Below are positions 8,166 to 16,640 of a stretch of DNA of 64,000 nucleotides, in pieces. The translations under genes and the position numbers were made by a program. How positions within the stretch are numbered: the stretch's first letter is position 1; every line of letters starts with the position of its first letter. The stretch lies in NCBI GenBank assembly GCA_016860845.1, contig BOKF01000008.1, positions 124,001 to 188,000 on the forward strand, written 5' to 3'. The stretch is from Chloroflexota bacterium. GTDB lineage: Bacteria > Chloroflexota > Anaerolineae > 4572-78 > J111. The notes below the pieces were generated by a model. That model did not search any database. It saw nothing but the letters and a program-made list of their open reading frames with translations, and was not told the origin of the DNA.

Positions 8166-9252
8166 ACTTCTTAAACATAGGATCTTCAATTTTGATTTCG
8201 CCGCTGATGATCTTCTGCTGGATTTCTTTGGCCTGCTCGATGACCTCAGGATGCTTCATAATCTCGCACTGGCTGTTTTCAGGATTGTCAGTAGTCAGGG
8301 CGACCAGGCCAATGCCCTTTTCGGCCAGGCCGTAGACCAGCAGGTTCTCTTTGGAGCCGGCCATAATTTTGTCCACCGACTCGATGATGGCGGTGTCCAC
8401 CCGCTTGATCAGGTTCTCAACCACGAAGCCAGGGGCAGAGGGGCACTGGTTCACGTCCACGCCGTAGGTAAAGAACTTTTTCTCTTTGGCTGCTTCAAAG
8501 ATACCGAGATTGCTGGCCGCGCCGGCGGCAAAAATGTGATCCGCCCCATCGGCGGCCATAGCCAGGGCTTGCTCTTTGGCTCGGGCCGGGTCGGAGAAGG
8601 CGGTGACATCACTGCCAATCCAGAGCGTCGAAACTTCAATGTCGGGCTTGACATATTTGGCCCCTTCGGCAAAGCCGTCGGTATAACGATGGAGGAAGGG
8701 AATATCCAGGGCGCTGATTGCCCCGACATGGCCGCTTTCGCTTAGCGAGGCGGCGACGGCGCCGATCAAAAAGGCCGCTTCATATTCCTTAAAGACAGCG
8801 CAGTGGACATTGGCCGGGGGATTGTCAATGCACTGGTCTACGATCAGAAACTGGGTTTTGGGCGACTCGGCGGCTACCTTGGGGATAATGTCGGCGAACT
8901 CAAAGCCCAGCACAATCACAATATTGGCCCCATCGCTGACGGCGGCCCGCACATTCTCCTCGCGGGTGGTCGGATCTTCCGCTTCCAGGACCTTGGTCTG
9001 AGCGCCATATTTGTCCCCGGCCTGCTCCAGCCCGGTCTGGCCCATAATCAAAAACTCGTTGACGCCCAGGGGGGAGGGGGAAACGTAGACAAACTTCAAC
9101 GGTTGGTCGCTCTTGGTTTCCTGGCCGCCGGCCTCCTGCGTCGCTGCGGGCGCAGCCGGGGCCTGGGTTGGCGCGGCGGTTTGGCCGCAGGCAGCCATCA
9201 CCAGCGCGGCGATGGCTAAGATAAAGAGTGTCCAGAACGATATTTTTTTCAT
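8164..9252 (-). CDS. BMP family ABC transporter substrate-binding lipoprotein
   Basis: 362-residue secreted lipoprotein. It has a Lys-Lys n-region, a hydrophobic core and a lipobox ending at Cys22 (VMAAC), then an Ala/Pro/Thr linker to about residue 50 and a BMP (basic membrane protein/PnrA) domain. The domain carries the family segments VSDGANIVIVLGFEF and YGVDVNQCPSAPGFV. BMP proteins capture nucleosides for the adjacent ABC importer. It is the first gene of the transporter set (binding protein, ATPase, two permeases), followed by a large hairpin that may protect its transcript. Confidence 0.9.
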   Translation of the reverse strand: MKKISFWTLFILAIAALVMAACGQTAAPTQAPAAPAATQEAGGQETKSDQPLKFVYVSPSPLGVNEFLIMGQTGLEQAGDKYGAQTKVLEAEDPTTREENVRAAVSDGANIVIVLGFEFADIIPKVAAESPKTQFLIVDQCIDNPPANVHCAVFKEYEAAFLIGAVAASLSESGHVGAISALDIPFLHRYTDGFAEGAKYVKPDIEVSTLWIGSDVTAFSDPARAKEQALAMAADGADHIFAAGAASNLGIFEAAKEKKFFTYGVDVNQCPSAPGFVVENLIKRVDTAIIESVDKIMAGSKENLLVYGLAEKGIGLVALTTDNPENSQCEIMKHPEVIEQAKEIQQKIISGEIKIEDPMFKK

Positions 9253-9290
9253 TGGTTAAATTCTCCTCTCCTTCAACAAAATATTCTTTG

Positions 9291-9320
9291 AGGAGTGTCA
9301 AAGTTCACTTTGACACTCCT
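9291..9320. repeat. 30-bp palindrome between cupin and BMP genes
   Basis: AGGAGTGTCAAAGT and its complement flank TC. It lies 28 bases past the cupin stop on the minus strand and could act as a transcript-end stem, although no T-tract follows. A relative with the same GGAGTG...CACTCC layout is at 27511-27538. Confidence 0.8.
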
Positions 9321-9348
9321 GACCTTCTTCATTTCTTAGAGTGAGTTC

Positions 9349-9858
9349 TTAGCGCACTCTCGCCGCAATCATTTCGGCGAAAGCCGGATATTGGTCAGTG
9401 AGCACGTCTCTCTCTCCCAGTTCAAAGCCGGCCCATTCAAAGCCGGGGGCCATCGTTGTGCCAATCAAAGCAAAGCCGTACTTTCCCCCTGACGCCAGGC
9501 GCGTCCCCTGCCAGACCCCTCTGGCGACCACCTTCTGCGGCTGCTGGCCGGCGACCAGATCATTACCCAAGAGAAACAATTCACCCGAGCCGCCGGGATG
9601 CAGTAAGAGCATTTCCAGCGGGTCGCCATAGTAAAAATGGTAGATTTCGTCGGTGTCCAGCCGGTGCATGGCCGAGAAATCGGTGGGGGTCAGCAGGGCA
9701 TAGATAGCCGTGCCCAAAGCCATCGGCTGTGAGTAGCGCTGCGGCAATGCTCCCGGAGGAATTGTCTCCGCTGCTTTATAGGTCTGGCGGAAGAAGCCGC
9801 CTTCCAGGGGCAGCGGTTCGAGTTGGAGTAAATCAATCACTTGCTGAGCGGTCAGCAT
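9349..9858 (-). CDS. cupin domain protein, DUF985 family
   Basis: 169-residue protein matching the DUF985 (YML079W-like) cupins in length and motifs: LPLEGGFFRQTYKA near the N-terminus, IYALLTPTDFSAMHRLDTDE, then IYHFYYGDPLEMLLLHPGG and a C-terminal APGFEWAGFELGERD. The H/E/Y residues around HRLDTDEIYHFY correspond to the cupin metal or ligand pocket. Some members bind sugar-like ligands but the reaction is unknown. It stands between PNP and the nucleoside-binding protein on the same strand, separated from each by an inverted repeat. Confidence 0.85.
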   Translation of the reverse strand: MLTAQQVIDLLQLEPLPLEGGFFRQTYKAAETIPPGALPQRYSQPMALGTAIYALLTPTDFSAMHRLDTDEIYHFYYGDPLEMLLLHPGGSGELFLLGNDLVAGQQPQKVVARGVWQGTRLASGGKYGFALIGTTMAPGFEWAGFELGERDVLTDQYPAFAEMIAARVR

Positions 9859-9887
9859 GTCATAAACCTTTTTGGGTCATTTTGGGT

Positions 9888-9968
9888 CCACAGATAGACG
9901 CAGATAGACACAGATAATGATGAGAAATAATAAACTTCTTATCTGTGCTAATCTGTGTCATCTGTGGA
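9888..9968. repeat. inverted phrase repeat (CACAGAT family)
   Basis: TCCACAGATAGACGCAGATA... (from 9888) is answered by TTATCTGTGCTAATCTGTGT... ending TCTGTGGA (9939-9968). The phrase is about 10-12 bases long and occurs three times per arm. It occupies most of the PNP-cupin gap. Confidence 0.85.
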
Positions 9969-9975
9969 CCTTCTT

Positions 9976-10827
9976 TTAGCTAATCTCAGCCACAACACCT
10001 TTAACCAGGCGAGTTAGCTTGGGTACCACTATTTTGATAGTTTCCCAAACCTCCTCTTCCGTCGTTTCCAGGCCCGAGTTAATTTCCTGAATGGTCATAT
10101 TGGTGATGCTGCTAATGCCCAAAACTTGCATCCCGCCGTGATTGGCAACCACTACCTCCGGCGCGGTAGACATGCCGACCGCATCGGCGCCGATGGCCTT
10201 GAGCAAGCGAATCTCGGCAGGGGACTCGAAGGCCGGGCCGGCGACGTAGGCATAGACGCCCTCTTGCAGGATGAGGTTCAACCCTGCGGCGACGCGGTGC
10301 GCCAGGGCGATGAGCTGCGGGGCATAGGCGTGGGTCATGCTGGGAAAGCGCGGGCCAAACTCGGCCAGGTTGGGGCCGGCCAGCGGGTGGTGGCCGCTGA
10401 GACCGACTAAGTTGAGGTGATCCACGATCAGCATCAGGTCGCCCTTCTGAAAGTTTTGATTGATGCCGCCGGCGGCGTTGGTGACAATTAACGTCTTGAC
10501 TCCCAGCAGTTGCATCACCCGCACCGGCAGGGTGAGGTGCTGCGCCGAGTAGCCTTCGTAAAAATGGACGCGGCCCTGCATGGCTATTACGGTTTTTCCA
10601 GCCAGCTTGCCAATGACCAACCTGCCGGCGTGGCCGGGCGCGCCGGAGACAGGAAAATGGGGGATGGCCCCGTAAGGGATGACCTGGGCCGCCTCGATCT
10701 CCTCGGCCAGCGGCCCCAGCCCCGACCCCAAAATGAGGCCGACACTCGGTTGGTGGCTGGTTTGGCTTTGCACAAAATCAGCCGCCTGTTTCAGTTGGGC
10801 GTAGCTAAAAAACTCCGGCGATAGCAT
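9976..10827 (-). CDS. punA: purine nucleoside phosphorylase (trimeric type)
   Basis: 283-residue cytosolic enzyme of the trimeric, 6-oxopurine-preferring PNP family: phosphorolysis of inosine/guanosine to base and ribose-1-phosphate. Visible are the phosphate loop LILGSGLG (31-38), H66, MQGRVHFYEGY (83-93), TNAAGG (116-121), the base pocket F190-E191 in GPAFESPAE and VGMSTAPEV, and N233. The start at 10827 is preferred because a near-consensus promoter (10883-10911) would put the transcript start inside the longer open frame. The length then matches the family. It likely works on nucleosides imported by the BMP transporter. Confidence 0.92.
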   Translation of the reverse strand: MLSPEFFSYAQLKQAADFVQSQTSHQPSVGLILGSGLGPLAEEIEAAQVIPYGAIPHFPVSGAPGHAGRLVIGKLAGKTVIAMQGRVHFYEGYSAQHLTLPVRVMQLLGVKTLIVTNAAGGINQNFQKGDLMLIVDHLNLVGLSGHHPLAGPNLAEFGPRFPSMTHAYAPQLIALAHRVAAGLNLILQEGVYAYVAGPAFESPAEIRLLKAIGADAVGMSTAPEVVVANHGGMQVLGISSITNMTIQEINSGLETTEEEVWETIKIVVPKLTRLVKGVVAEIS

Positions 10828-10882
10828 CGTCGTGTCACTTGCTTGCAATTGTGGGATTCTGGGATAACTGGTCTGGGCCATA

Positions 10883-10911
10883 ACTATAGAATCGTTTGGG
10901 AGGTTTGTCAA
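10883..10911 (-). promoter_or_regulatory. sigma70-type promoter for PNP
   Basis: TTGACA (10911-10906), a 17-base spacer and TATAGT (10888-10883) on the minus strand. It sets the PNP transcript start near 10876 and argues against the longer PNP reading frame. Confidence 0.75.
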
Positions 10912-10930
10912 AGTGCATTGTATCGTGATT

Positions 10931-10958
10931 TTGACATACCTTCGTTTTTACCTAATAT
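10931..10958 (+). promoter_or_regulatory. sigma70-type promoter for monooxygenase gene
   Basis: TTGACA (10931-10936), a 16-base spacer and TAATAT (10953-10958) on the plus strand. Its -35 box is 19 bases from the -35 box of the divergent PNP promoter, so a single regulator bound between them could control both. Confidence 0.65.
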
Positions 10959-11007
10959 GATTGTAGAATGGATCGTATGAGCCAATTTTCAACGAGGAGG
11001 TTGATCT

Positions 11008-11316
11008 ATGTTCATCGTTCATGTCCACGTCTATGTTAAACTGGAGTTTGTTGACGCTTTTCGGGCAGCGACCATCGAAAATGCCCGCAACAGTGTCCAG
11101 GAGGCGGGTATTGCCCGCTTCGACGTGGTCCAGCAGTTGGACGACCCCAGCCGTTTTGTCCTGGTCGAAGTCTACCGGACGCCGGACGACCCGGCCCGGC
11201 ACAAAGAAACGGCTCACTACAAAAAGTGGGCCGAAACCGTTGCCCCCATGATGGCCGAGCCGCGCAGCAGCGTCAAATATGCCAATGTTTACCCTGACGA
11301 AGCGGGGTGGGGATGA
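11008..11316 (+). CDS. antibiotic biosynthesis monooxygenase domain protein (LsrG-like)
   Basis: 102-residue single-domain dimeric ferredoxin-like (ABM/YgiN) protein. The pattern matches LsrG-type enzymes: [15 protein letters not shown], then [42 protein letters not shown] and a terminal Y-ANVYP. Known members are quinol monooxygenases or the LsrG isomerase of phospho-AI-2. The RBS ACGAGGAGG lies 7 bases ahead of the ATG, downstream of a clear promoter. The gene below encodes an iron-dependent dehydrogenase, and the two may be co-transcribed across a short inverted repeat. Confidence 0.85.
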   Translation: MFIVHVHVYVKLEFVDAFRAATIENARNSVQEAGIARFDVVQQLDDPSRFVLVEVYRTPDDPARHKETAHYKKWAETVAPMMAEPRSSVKYANVYPDEAGWG

Positions 11317-11320
11317 AATG

Positions 11321-11419
11321 TGACCGCCGACGGCCGACGGCGGACGGCCGTATTTCCCCTGTCTCTGGGATAGCGTTGGGGTGGAGGCTACGGCGGTCGG
11401 CGGTCAGTGGTCTGCGGTC
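11321..11419. repeat. inverted phrase repeat (GCGGTCGGCGGTC family)
   Basis: TGACCGCCGACGGCCGACGG... (from 11321) is answered by CGGCGGTCGGCGGTCAGTGG... (11391-11419). It fills the gap between the monooxygenase and dehydrogenase genes. A single-arm relative (GGTCAGCGGTCAGCCGTCC) is at 21775-21795. Confidence 0.8.
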
Positions 11420-11433
11420 CCCGGAGGTTGAAA

Positions 11434-12585
11434 ATGAAATTTGAATTTGCCACAGCTACCCAGATTATTTTTGGGGCGGGCACGCTCAAGCAGGTTGGCC
11501 CGCTGGCCAGAGAGATGGGGCGGAAGGCGCTAGTAGTTGCCAATTCGAGCCAACTGGCCCAACCTTTGCTCGACATCCTGGCCGCTCATGGAATTAGCGC
11601 CGGGGTGTTTACCATCGCCGGTGAGCCGACGGTGACGGTCGTCCAGCAGGGCACGCAGCAGGCCCGAGCCGAAACGTGCGACCTGGTCATTGGTTTTGGA
11701 GGCGGCAGCGCCATGGACACGGCCAAGGCGGTCGCTATCATGCTGACCAACCCCGGCGAACCCCTGGATTACCTGGAAGTGATTGGCCGCGGCCAATCGC
11801 TGAGCCGGCCCGGCGTACCCTGTATCGCTATTCCGACCACCGCCGGGACCGGCAGCGAGGTGACGCGCAACGCGGTTTTGGGCGCGCCGAAACAGCGGGT
11901 CAAGGTGAGCATGCGCAGCCCGTTGATGCTGCCCCGGCTGGCCCTGGTTGACCCCGAACTGACCTATAACCTGCCGCCGGCAATTACCGCCAGCACCGGC
12001 CTGGATGCGTTGACCCAGAACCTGGAACCGTTTGTCTCGAACAAAGCTAACCCGTTGACCGACGCCGTTACCCGTGAAGGGATGCGCCGGGCGGCGCGTT
12101 CGCTGCATCGGGCTTTTGAGCAGGGGGATGATCCGGCGGCGCGGGAGGATATGGCTCTGGCCAGTCTTTTCGGCGGGCTGGCCCTGGCTAACGCCAAACT
12201 GGGCGTGGTTCACGGCTTTGCCAGCGTACTGGGCGGCATGTTCCCCGCGCCGCATGGCGCGGTCTGCGCGGTGCTGCTGCCGCACGTCATGGCGGTCAAT
12301 GTGCAGGCGCTGCAAGAAAGACAGCCGGACAGTGAATTTCTGCGGCGCTATACGGAGGCCGCCCAAATTTTGACCGGCAGCCCCAAAGCAACGGCTGCCG
12401 ACGGCGTCGCCTGGGTGCAGGAGTTGGGCGAGGCCCTGCGCGTCCCCGGCCTGGCTACGTATGGTTTGACCGAAGAAGAGTTCCCCGATGTGATCGAAAA
12501 AACGGCCGCCGCGAGCAGTACTCAGGGGAACCCGATCAAGCTGAACCCGGCTGAGCTGCAGGAAATCCTCAAACGGGCCTTGTGA
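11434..12585 (+). CDS. iron-containing alcohol dehydrogenase
   Basis: 383-residue group III (Fe-type) dehydrogenase. The NAD(P)-binding GGGSAMD is at 89-95, followed by IPTTAGTGSEVTRNAVLG. The usual metal set would be Asp, His, His, His; here D191, H260 (VVHG) and H274 (PHG) are present, but the second position is Gln195 (LDALTQNLEP) instead of His, as in a recognised subgroup. The start at 11434 is chosen for the CCCCGGAGG site 6 bases upstream; the frame could open at 11407 inside a repeat. Reaction: reversible alcohol/aldehyde oxidation; substrate unknown. A maleylacetate-reductase-like role is an alternative. Confidence 0.88.
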   Translation: MKFEFATATQIIFGAGTLKQVGPLAREMGRKALVVANSSQLAQPLLDILAAHGISAGVFTIAGEPTVTVVQQGTQQARAETCDLVIGFGGGSAMDTAKAVAIMLTNPGEPLDYLEVIGRGQSLSRPGVPCIAIPTTAGTGSEVTRNAVLGAPKQRVKVSMRSPLMLPRLALVDPELTYNLPPAITASTGLDALTQNLEPFVSNKANPLTDAVTREGMRRAARSLHRAFEQGDDPAAREDMALASLFGGLALANAKLGVVHGFASVLGGMFPAPHGAVCAVLLPHVMAVNVQALQERQPDSEFLRRYTEAAQILTGSPKATAADGVAWVQELGEALRVPGLATYGLTEEEFPDVIEKTAAASSTQGNPIKLNPAELQEILKRAL

Positions 12586-12657
12586 CTTGGAGCTTTTAAA
12601 GTCAAAACGTAGAATATACTTTTGTAATTGCTCAGATGGCTTAAAAGGACTGGTTTT

Positions 12658-12722
12658 GGGCCGGGATTGGGGGATTTGGGGATAAGATAAAAATTAAGAA
12701 TCTTCTAATCCCCTAATCCCGG
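12658..12722. repeat. inverted phrase repeat (GATTGGGGGATTTGGGG)
   Basis: GCCGGGATTGGGGGATTTGG... is answered by ATCCCCTAATCCCGGC across an AT-rich loop (AAGATAAAAATTAAGAATCTT). It lies downstream of the dehydrogenase and could form a large stem at its transcript end. Confidence 0.75.
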
Positions 12723-12787
12723 CTAAATCTTTGCTTTTGACCACAGATGGTGCAGTTACACATTATTTCGTTTAAGAGAGGAAATTT

Positions 12788-14062
12788 ATGAGCAAGAGTA
12801 AAGTCGCCGTTTTGCAAACTACACCACGAACAGTTCTGGCAGACTATCACCGGCTGATGAATCTGGCCGGCTATCAAGATGTTGTCGCCAAAGATGCTGA
12901 CACGGCCTTGAAGGTCAATATTTCGTGGCACTTCTTCTTCCCCGGCAGTTCCACCACACCCTGGCAGCTTGAGGGGGTGATTCGGGCAATGAAGCAAGAC
13001 GGTTACAACCCCGATCTGATCCACGCTTGCCACAATCGCACGGTAGTCATTGACGCCCATTTCGGCGAAAGAGAGAACAAGCAGATCAACGTCGTCGAAG
13101 CGCACGGGCTGCGCAATATCCACCTTTATGAAGGCCAGGAGTGGATTAATATTCGTGATGCCGTTGGCGATTTAGCTAGCAAATTTATTTGCCTCAACGA
13201 GGTCTATCCCAAAGGCTTTCATATCCCCAAGCGCTTCATCGGTGAAAATATCATTCACCTGCCGACAATTAAAACGCATATCTTTACCACCACCACCGGC
13301 GCGATGAAAAATGCCTTCGGCGGGCTGTTGAACGAGCGCCGCCACTGGACCCATCCGGTCATTCACGAAACCCTGGTAGACCTGCTGATGATCCAAAAGA
13401 AGATTCACCGGGGTGTGTTTGCGGTGATGGACGGCACCTTTGCCGGCGACGGCCCCGGCCCCCGCTGTATGATGCCTTACGTGAAAAACGTTATCCTGGC
13501 CAGCGCCGATCAAGTGGCGATTGATGCCACGGCGGCCAAAATGATGGGCTTTGACCCGCTTTCGATCAAGTTCATCCGTCTGGCGCACGACATGGGCCTC
13601 GGCTGCGGCGATCCGCGTGAAATTGAGATTGTGGGGGATGAGGAAGCGGCCGCCATGAATTGGCATTTTGACGGGCCGTTCAAGAAAATGACCTTTGCGT
13701 CACGCATGCAGCACAAGATTTATTGGGGACCGCTGAAAAAACCCATCGAGTGGTCGCTCAAAACGGTGCTGGCCCCCTGGTCTTACGCGGCCAGCGTGGT
13801 TTACCACGACAGCTTCTGGTATCCGGTCATTGCCAAGAAGCGCATGCTCCAGGTGCTCGACAGCAATTGGGGCCATCTCTTCCGCAATTGGGAAAAACTG
13901 ACCCCGGATGAGCAGGGTTTCCCCACCGTCGGGACAGACCCTGCCGAAATTAAACGCACCGGCCTAAGAGCATTGTGGCGCTCTTTTGGTATCCTGGGTA
14001 CAGCCCTCAAAGAAGCGCCGGAATTTAGCACCCATCAGAGACACTCATCAGCGCACCGGTAA
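12788..14062 (+). CDS. DUF362 domain protein
   Basis: 424-residue protein of the DUF362 type, a family named from a conserved core found alone or with ferredoxin domains. Core segments include HLPTIKTHIFTTTTGAMKNA, VFAVMDGTFAGDGPGPR and the DQVAIDATAAKMMGFDP motif around residue 240-255. No CxxC ferredoxin motifs or signal peptide are evident. The C-terminal 100 residues (from about WGPLKKPIEW) are outside the core and rich in Trp and basic residues, possibly membrane-peripheral. An AGAGAGGAAATTT site precedes the ATG, and a strong terminator follows immediately. The molecular function is not established. Confidence 0.8.
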   Translation: MSKSKVAVLQTTPRTVLADYHRLMNLAGYQDVVAKDADTALKVNISWHFFFPGSSTTPWQLEGVIRAMKQDGYNPDLIHACHNRTVVIDAHFGERENKQINVVEAHGLRNIHLYEGQEWINIRDAVGDLASKFICLNEVYPKGFHIPKRFIGENIIHLPTIKTHIFTTTTGAMKNAFGGLLNERRHWTHPVIHETLVDLLMIQKKIHRGVFAVMDGTFAGDGPGPRCMMPYVKNVILASADQVAIDATAAKMMGFDPLSIKFIRLAHDMGLGCGDPREIEIVGDEEAAAMNWHFDGPFKKMTFASRMQHKIYWGPLKKPIEWSLKTVLAPWSYAASVVYHDSFWYPVIAKKRMLQVLDSNWGHLFRNWEKLTPDEQGFPTVGTDPAEIKRTGLRALWRSFGILGTALKEAPEFSTHQRHSSAHR

Positions 14063-14071
14063 TAAAAAAAA

Positions 14072-14100
14072 GGGGCAGATCCTAAGACCTGCCCCTTTTT
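14072..14100. terminator. bidirectional intrinsic terminator
   Basis: Stem GGGGCAG/CTGCCCC with a 10-base loop, preceded by an A8 run and followed by T5. It serves the convergent DUF362 (plus) and ftsH (minus) transcripts. Confidence 0.9.
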
Positions 14101-14121
14101 GTTTACCTGCAAAAAAGAGGT

Positions 14122-16023
14122 TTAAGCCATCAACGCCTCAAAAGTGGGCCGCTCGACGGTTTCTTGCTCCAAGAGCGCTCCGGCCAGGGCTTCCAGCTTG
14201 CGCTGTTGGGTTACGACAATATCTTTGGCCCGCTGGTAGGCAGTATCTAAAATGTGACGAATTTCGTGGTCAATGGTTTGGGCCATCTCCTCGCTGTAAT
14301 TGCGAATTTCACCCAGGCTGCCCAGGTAGGGGTTGCCCTGCTCCTCGCCGAAGGTGCGCAGGCCCAATGCTTGGCTAAAACCGAAGCGAGTCACCATCGC
14401 CCGCGCCAGCTTGGTTGCTCGTTCCAGGTCATTGGCCGCGCCGGTGGTGATCCGCTTGAAGATGATCTCCTCGGCGGCCCGGCCGCCTAACAACCCGACA
14501 ATTTCATCCTCAAAGGCTTCGCGGCTGCGCAGGTACTTATCTCCTTCGGGCAGGGGCATAGTATAGCCCAAGGCCATCCCGCGCGAGATAATGCTGATCT
14601 TATGGACCGGGTCGCTGTGTTCCAGGTTGTGCATCACGACGGCGTGACCGGCTTCGTGATAGGCCACCACTTTGCGCTCGTAATCGCTGAGGATTTTGCC
14701 CTGCCGTTCCGGCCCGGCCACAATCCGTTCCATCGCATCTTGAAATTCCGGGCGGCCAATCATATTCAGGTTGCGGCGGGCGGCCAGGATGGCGGCCTCG
14801 TTGACCAGATTTTCCAGGTCGGCCCCGACGAAACCGGGGGTCAGCTTGGCCAGGTCCAGGATGGAAATATCGGGGGCCAGGGGTTTGCCGCGGGTATGGA
14901 CCTCCAAAATCGCCTCACGCCCCTGGACATCCGGCCGATCCAAAATAACCTTGCGGTCAAAGCGGCCTGGGCGCAGCAGCGCCGGATCGAGGATGTCGGG
15001 CCGGTTGGTCGAGGCCATGACAATGACGTTGGTGTCGGTAGTGAAGCCGTCCATCTCAACCAGGATCTGGTTGAGGGTTTGTTCGCGCTCGTCGTTGCCG
15101 CTGCCCATGCTGGCCCCGCGCTGGCGGCCAACGGCGTCAATCTCGTCCACAAAGACTACGGCCGGCGCTTGCTCCCTGGCTCGCTTGAATAAATCGCGCA
15201 CGCGGGCCGCACCCACGCCGACAAACATTTCGACGAACTCGGAGCCGGAGATACTAAAGAACGGTACCCCGGCCTCGCCGGCCACGGCTTTGGCCAGCAA
15301 CGTTTTGCCGGTGCCGGGTGGTCCGGCCATCAACACGCCCTTGGGAATACGAGCGCCCAATTTGACGAATTTATCCGGCTCTTTTAAAAATTCGATGATT
15401 TCCAGCAGTTCCAGCTTAGCCTGATCTGCCCCGGCGACATCGCGAAAGGTGACGGGAGGTGGGAGAAAAGTCTTTGATTTGGAATCCTTGTCGTGGGCAT
15501 TGGAGATGACGCGAGGATTGCTGCGGCCCATATTGCTAAAATTGTAACCAGAGCCGCTTTGGCCCTGCGGCTGCCGCGAGTTCCGGAAAATTAAAAAGGT
15601 AATTAAGCCAACAATGGCTAAAACGGCCAGGATACCGGTTGGGTTAAAATTGGCCGTTGGCTCTTCAATCACAATCGGCAATTCAGCCAGGGCATCAGCC
15701 GGAGCGCCGAGAATTTTTAATGTTTCAACGGCGCTAATATTTGACTCTTTACGAGCGGTGATTTTGCTGCCATCCGTTTTGGTAGCCACAAGCACATCGC
15801 CCCGTACGGCCAGAGTTTTTACTTCCCCGGCCGCCACCGCACTGACAATTTTGGGCAACGTGGCCGCAGACGCCGCTTGATTGGGCGAAGCGGATTGCTC
15901 ATTTTTGGGTAAGAAGTAGTAGAGGAGAGTAATCAGACCAACAACGACCAGGGCTATCGCCATCCAGAGCGTACGTCGAGACAGGCGGCGCTCTTTGCGT
16001 TTGGGGTGGTTGTCAGAATTCAT
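14122..16023 (-). CDS. ftsH: ATP-dependent zinc metalloprotease FtsH
   Basis: 633-residue membrane-anchored AAA+ protease that degrades misfolded or regulatory membrane and cytosolic proteins. Two membrane segments (about 18-37 and 130-147) flank an unusually short extracytoplasmic loop of about 90 residues. The AAA core has Walker A GPPGTGKT (234-241), Walker B VVFVDEID (289-296) and the second region of homology with STNRPD and LRPGRFDR. The zinc site is HEAGH at 456-460. The start at 16023 is chosen for the CGGAG site; the frame extends to 16104 but that part reads through a leader hairpin. It is monocistronic between the shared terminator and a long leader. Confidence 0.95.
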   Translation of the reverse strand: MNSDNHPKRKERRLSRRTLWMAIALVVVGLITLLYYFLPKNEQSASPNQAASAATLPKIVSAVAAGEVKTLAVRGDVLVATKTDGSKITARKESNISAVETLKILGAPADALAELPIVIEEPTANFNPTGILAVLAIVGLITFLIFRNSRQPQGQSGSGYNFSNMGRSNPRVISNAHDKDSKSKTFLPPPVTFRDVAGADQAKLELLEIIEFLKEPDKFVKLGARIPKGVLMAGPPGTGKTLLAKAVAGEAGVPFFSISGSEFVEMFVGVGAARVRDLFKRAREQAPAVVFVDEIDAVGRQRGASMGSGNDEREQTLNQILVEMDGFTTDTNVIVMASTNRPDILDPALLRPGRFDRKVILDRPDVQGREAILEVHTRGKPLAPDISILDLAKLTPGFVGADLENLVNEAAILAARRNLNMIGRPEFQDAMERIVAGPERQGKILSDYERKVVAYHEAGHAVVMHNLEHSDPVHKISIISRGMALGYTMPLPEGDKYLRSREAFEDEIVGLLGGRAAEEIIFKRITTGAANDLERATKLARAMVTRFGFSQALGLRTFGEEQGNPYLGSLGEIRNYSEEMAQTIDHEIRHILDTAYQRAKDIVVTQQRKLEALAGALLEQETVERPTFEALMA

Positions 16024-16082
16024 TAGGCAAAATCTCCGTTCGATATAGGTTCTTCTACAGTTTTTAATGGCTGCGAAAAAAT

Positions 16083-16114
16083 ACAGGGGTAGGTTTTTAA
16101 ACACCCACCCCTGT
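16083..16114. repeat. hairpin in ftsH leader
   Basis: ACAGGGGTAGGT pairs with ACCCACCCCTGT (11 of 12) across an 8-base AT-rich loop, 60 bases upstream of the chosen ftsH start. It could shape the 5' untranslated region. The rest of the 16024-16640 gap holds AAGTCACTT twice (16241-16249, 16264-16272) and the promoter-like box below; nothing else was recognised. Confidence 0.55.
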
Positions 16115-16564
16115 CATAGCGGTGAAAATAATTAGCGGATGTTCCTCTTATCACCCCCAGCATACTTTAAAAGAGGAATGATAAACAGGTGCAAAAGTCA
16201 CAAGCTCTCAAGGTCAAAAGACATGTGTCAACATTCCCTAAAGTCACTTGCTCGATAGACCGCAAGTCACTTCAGATTGTAACGGTTAGTGCAGAGTTAT
16301 TGAAGAGTACTTTTAGGTGATTAATCAGCGAGTTCAGCTTGGGTAAGCCATCACGAACAGAAAAAATAGCAGGCTTTCCGGCTAATTACAAACGCACGAG
16401 CCTTATTTAAAGGCTATTTTCCCTCATGTAGCTCACGCCCTCAATGTTTGAATGAAATATTTGGGAATTTGGGAGAAAATGAGGTCCTATGTTTTGTTTA
16501 ATTGGGGGCAGATTACTCAAGTGGAGCACAGTCTGCTAAATGCGTCCCACTTGGACCTAAAAAT

Positions 16565-16595
16565 TTGGCGTGATTTTGGGAAAGCAGTGTATAAT
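16565..16595 (+). promoter_or_regulatory. candidate promoter for LysM-CAP gene
   Basis: A perfect TATAAT (16590-16595) with TTGGCG 19 bases upstream. It falls inside the longest open frame of the LysM-CAP gene, supporting a downstream start at 16641. Confidence 0.5.
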
Positions 16596-16640
16596 GGCTC
16601 ATCGAAACGTGTCTATCCCTTCGCCATCAAGGAGAAAGAT

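Noticed and set aside
10828..10911. N-terminal extension of PNP
   Set aside because: The extra codons overlap a near-consensus promoter, so they would lie upstream of or at the transcript start.
11530..12366. A 278-codon open frame antisense to the Fe-dehydrogenase
   Set aside because: Arg/Gln/Gly-rich mirror of a clear dehydrogenase gene.
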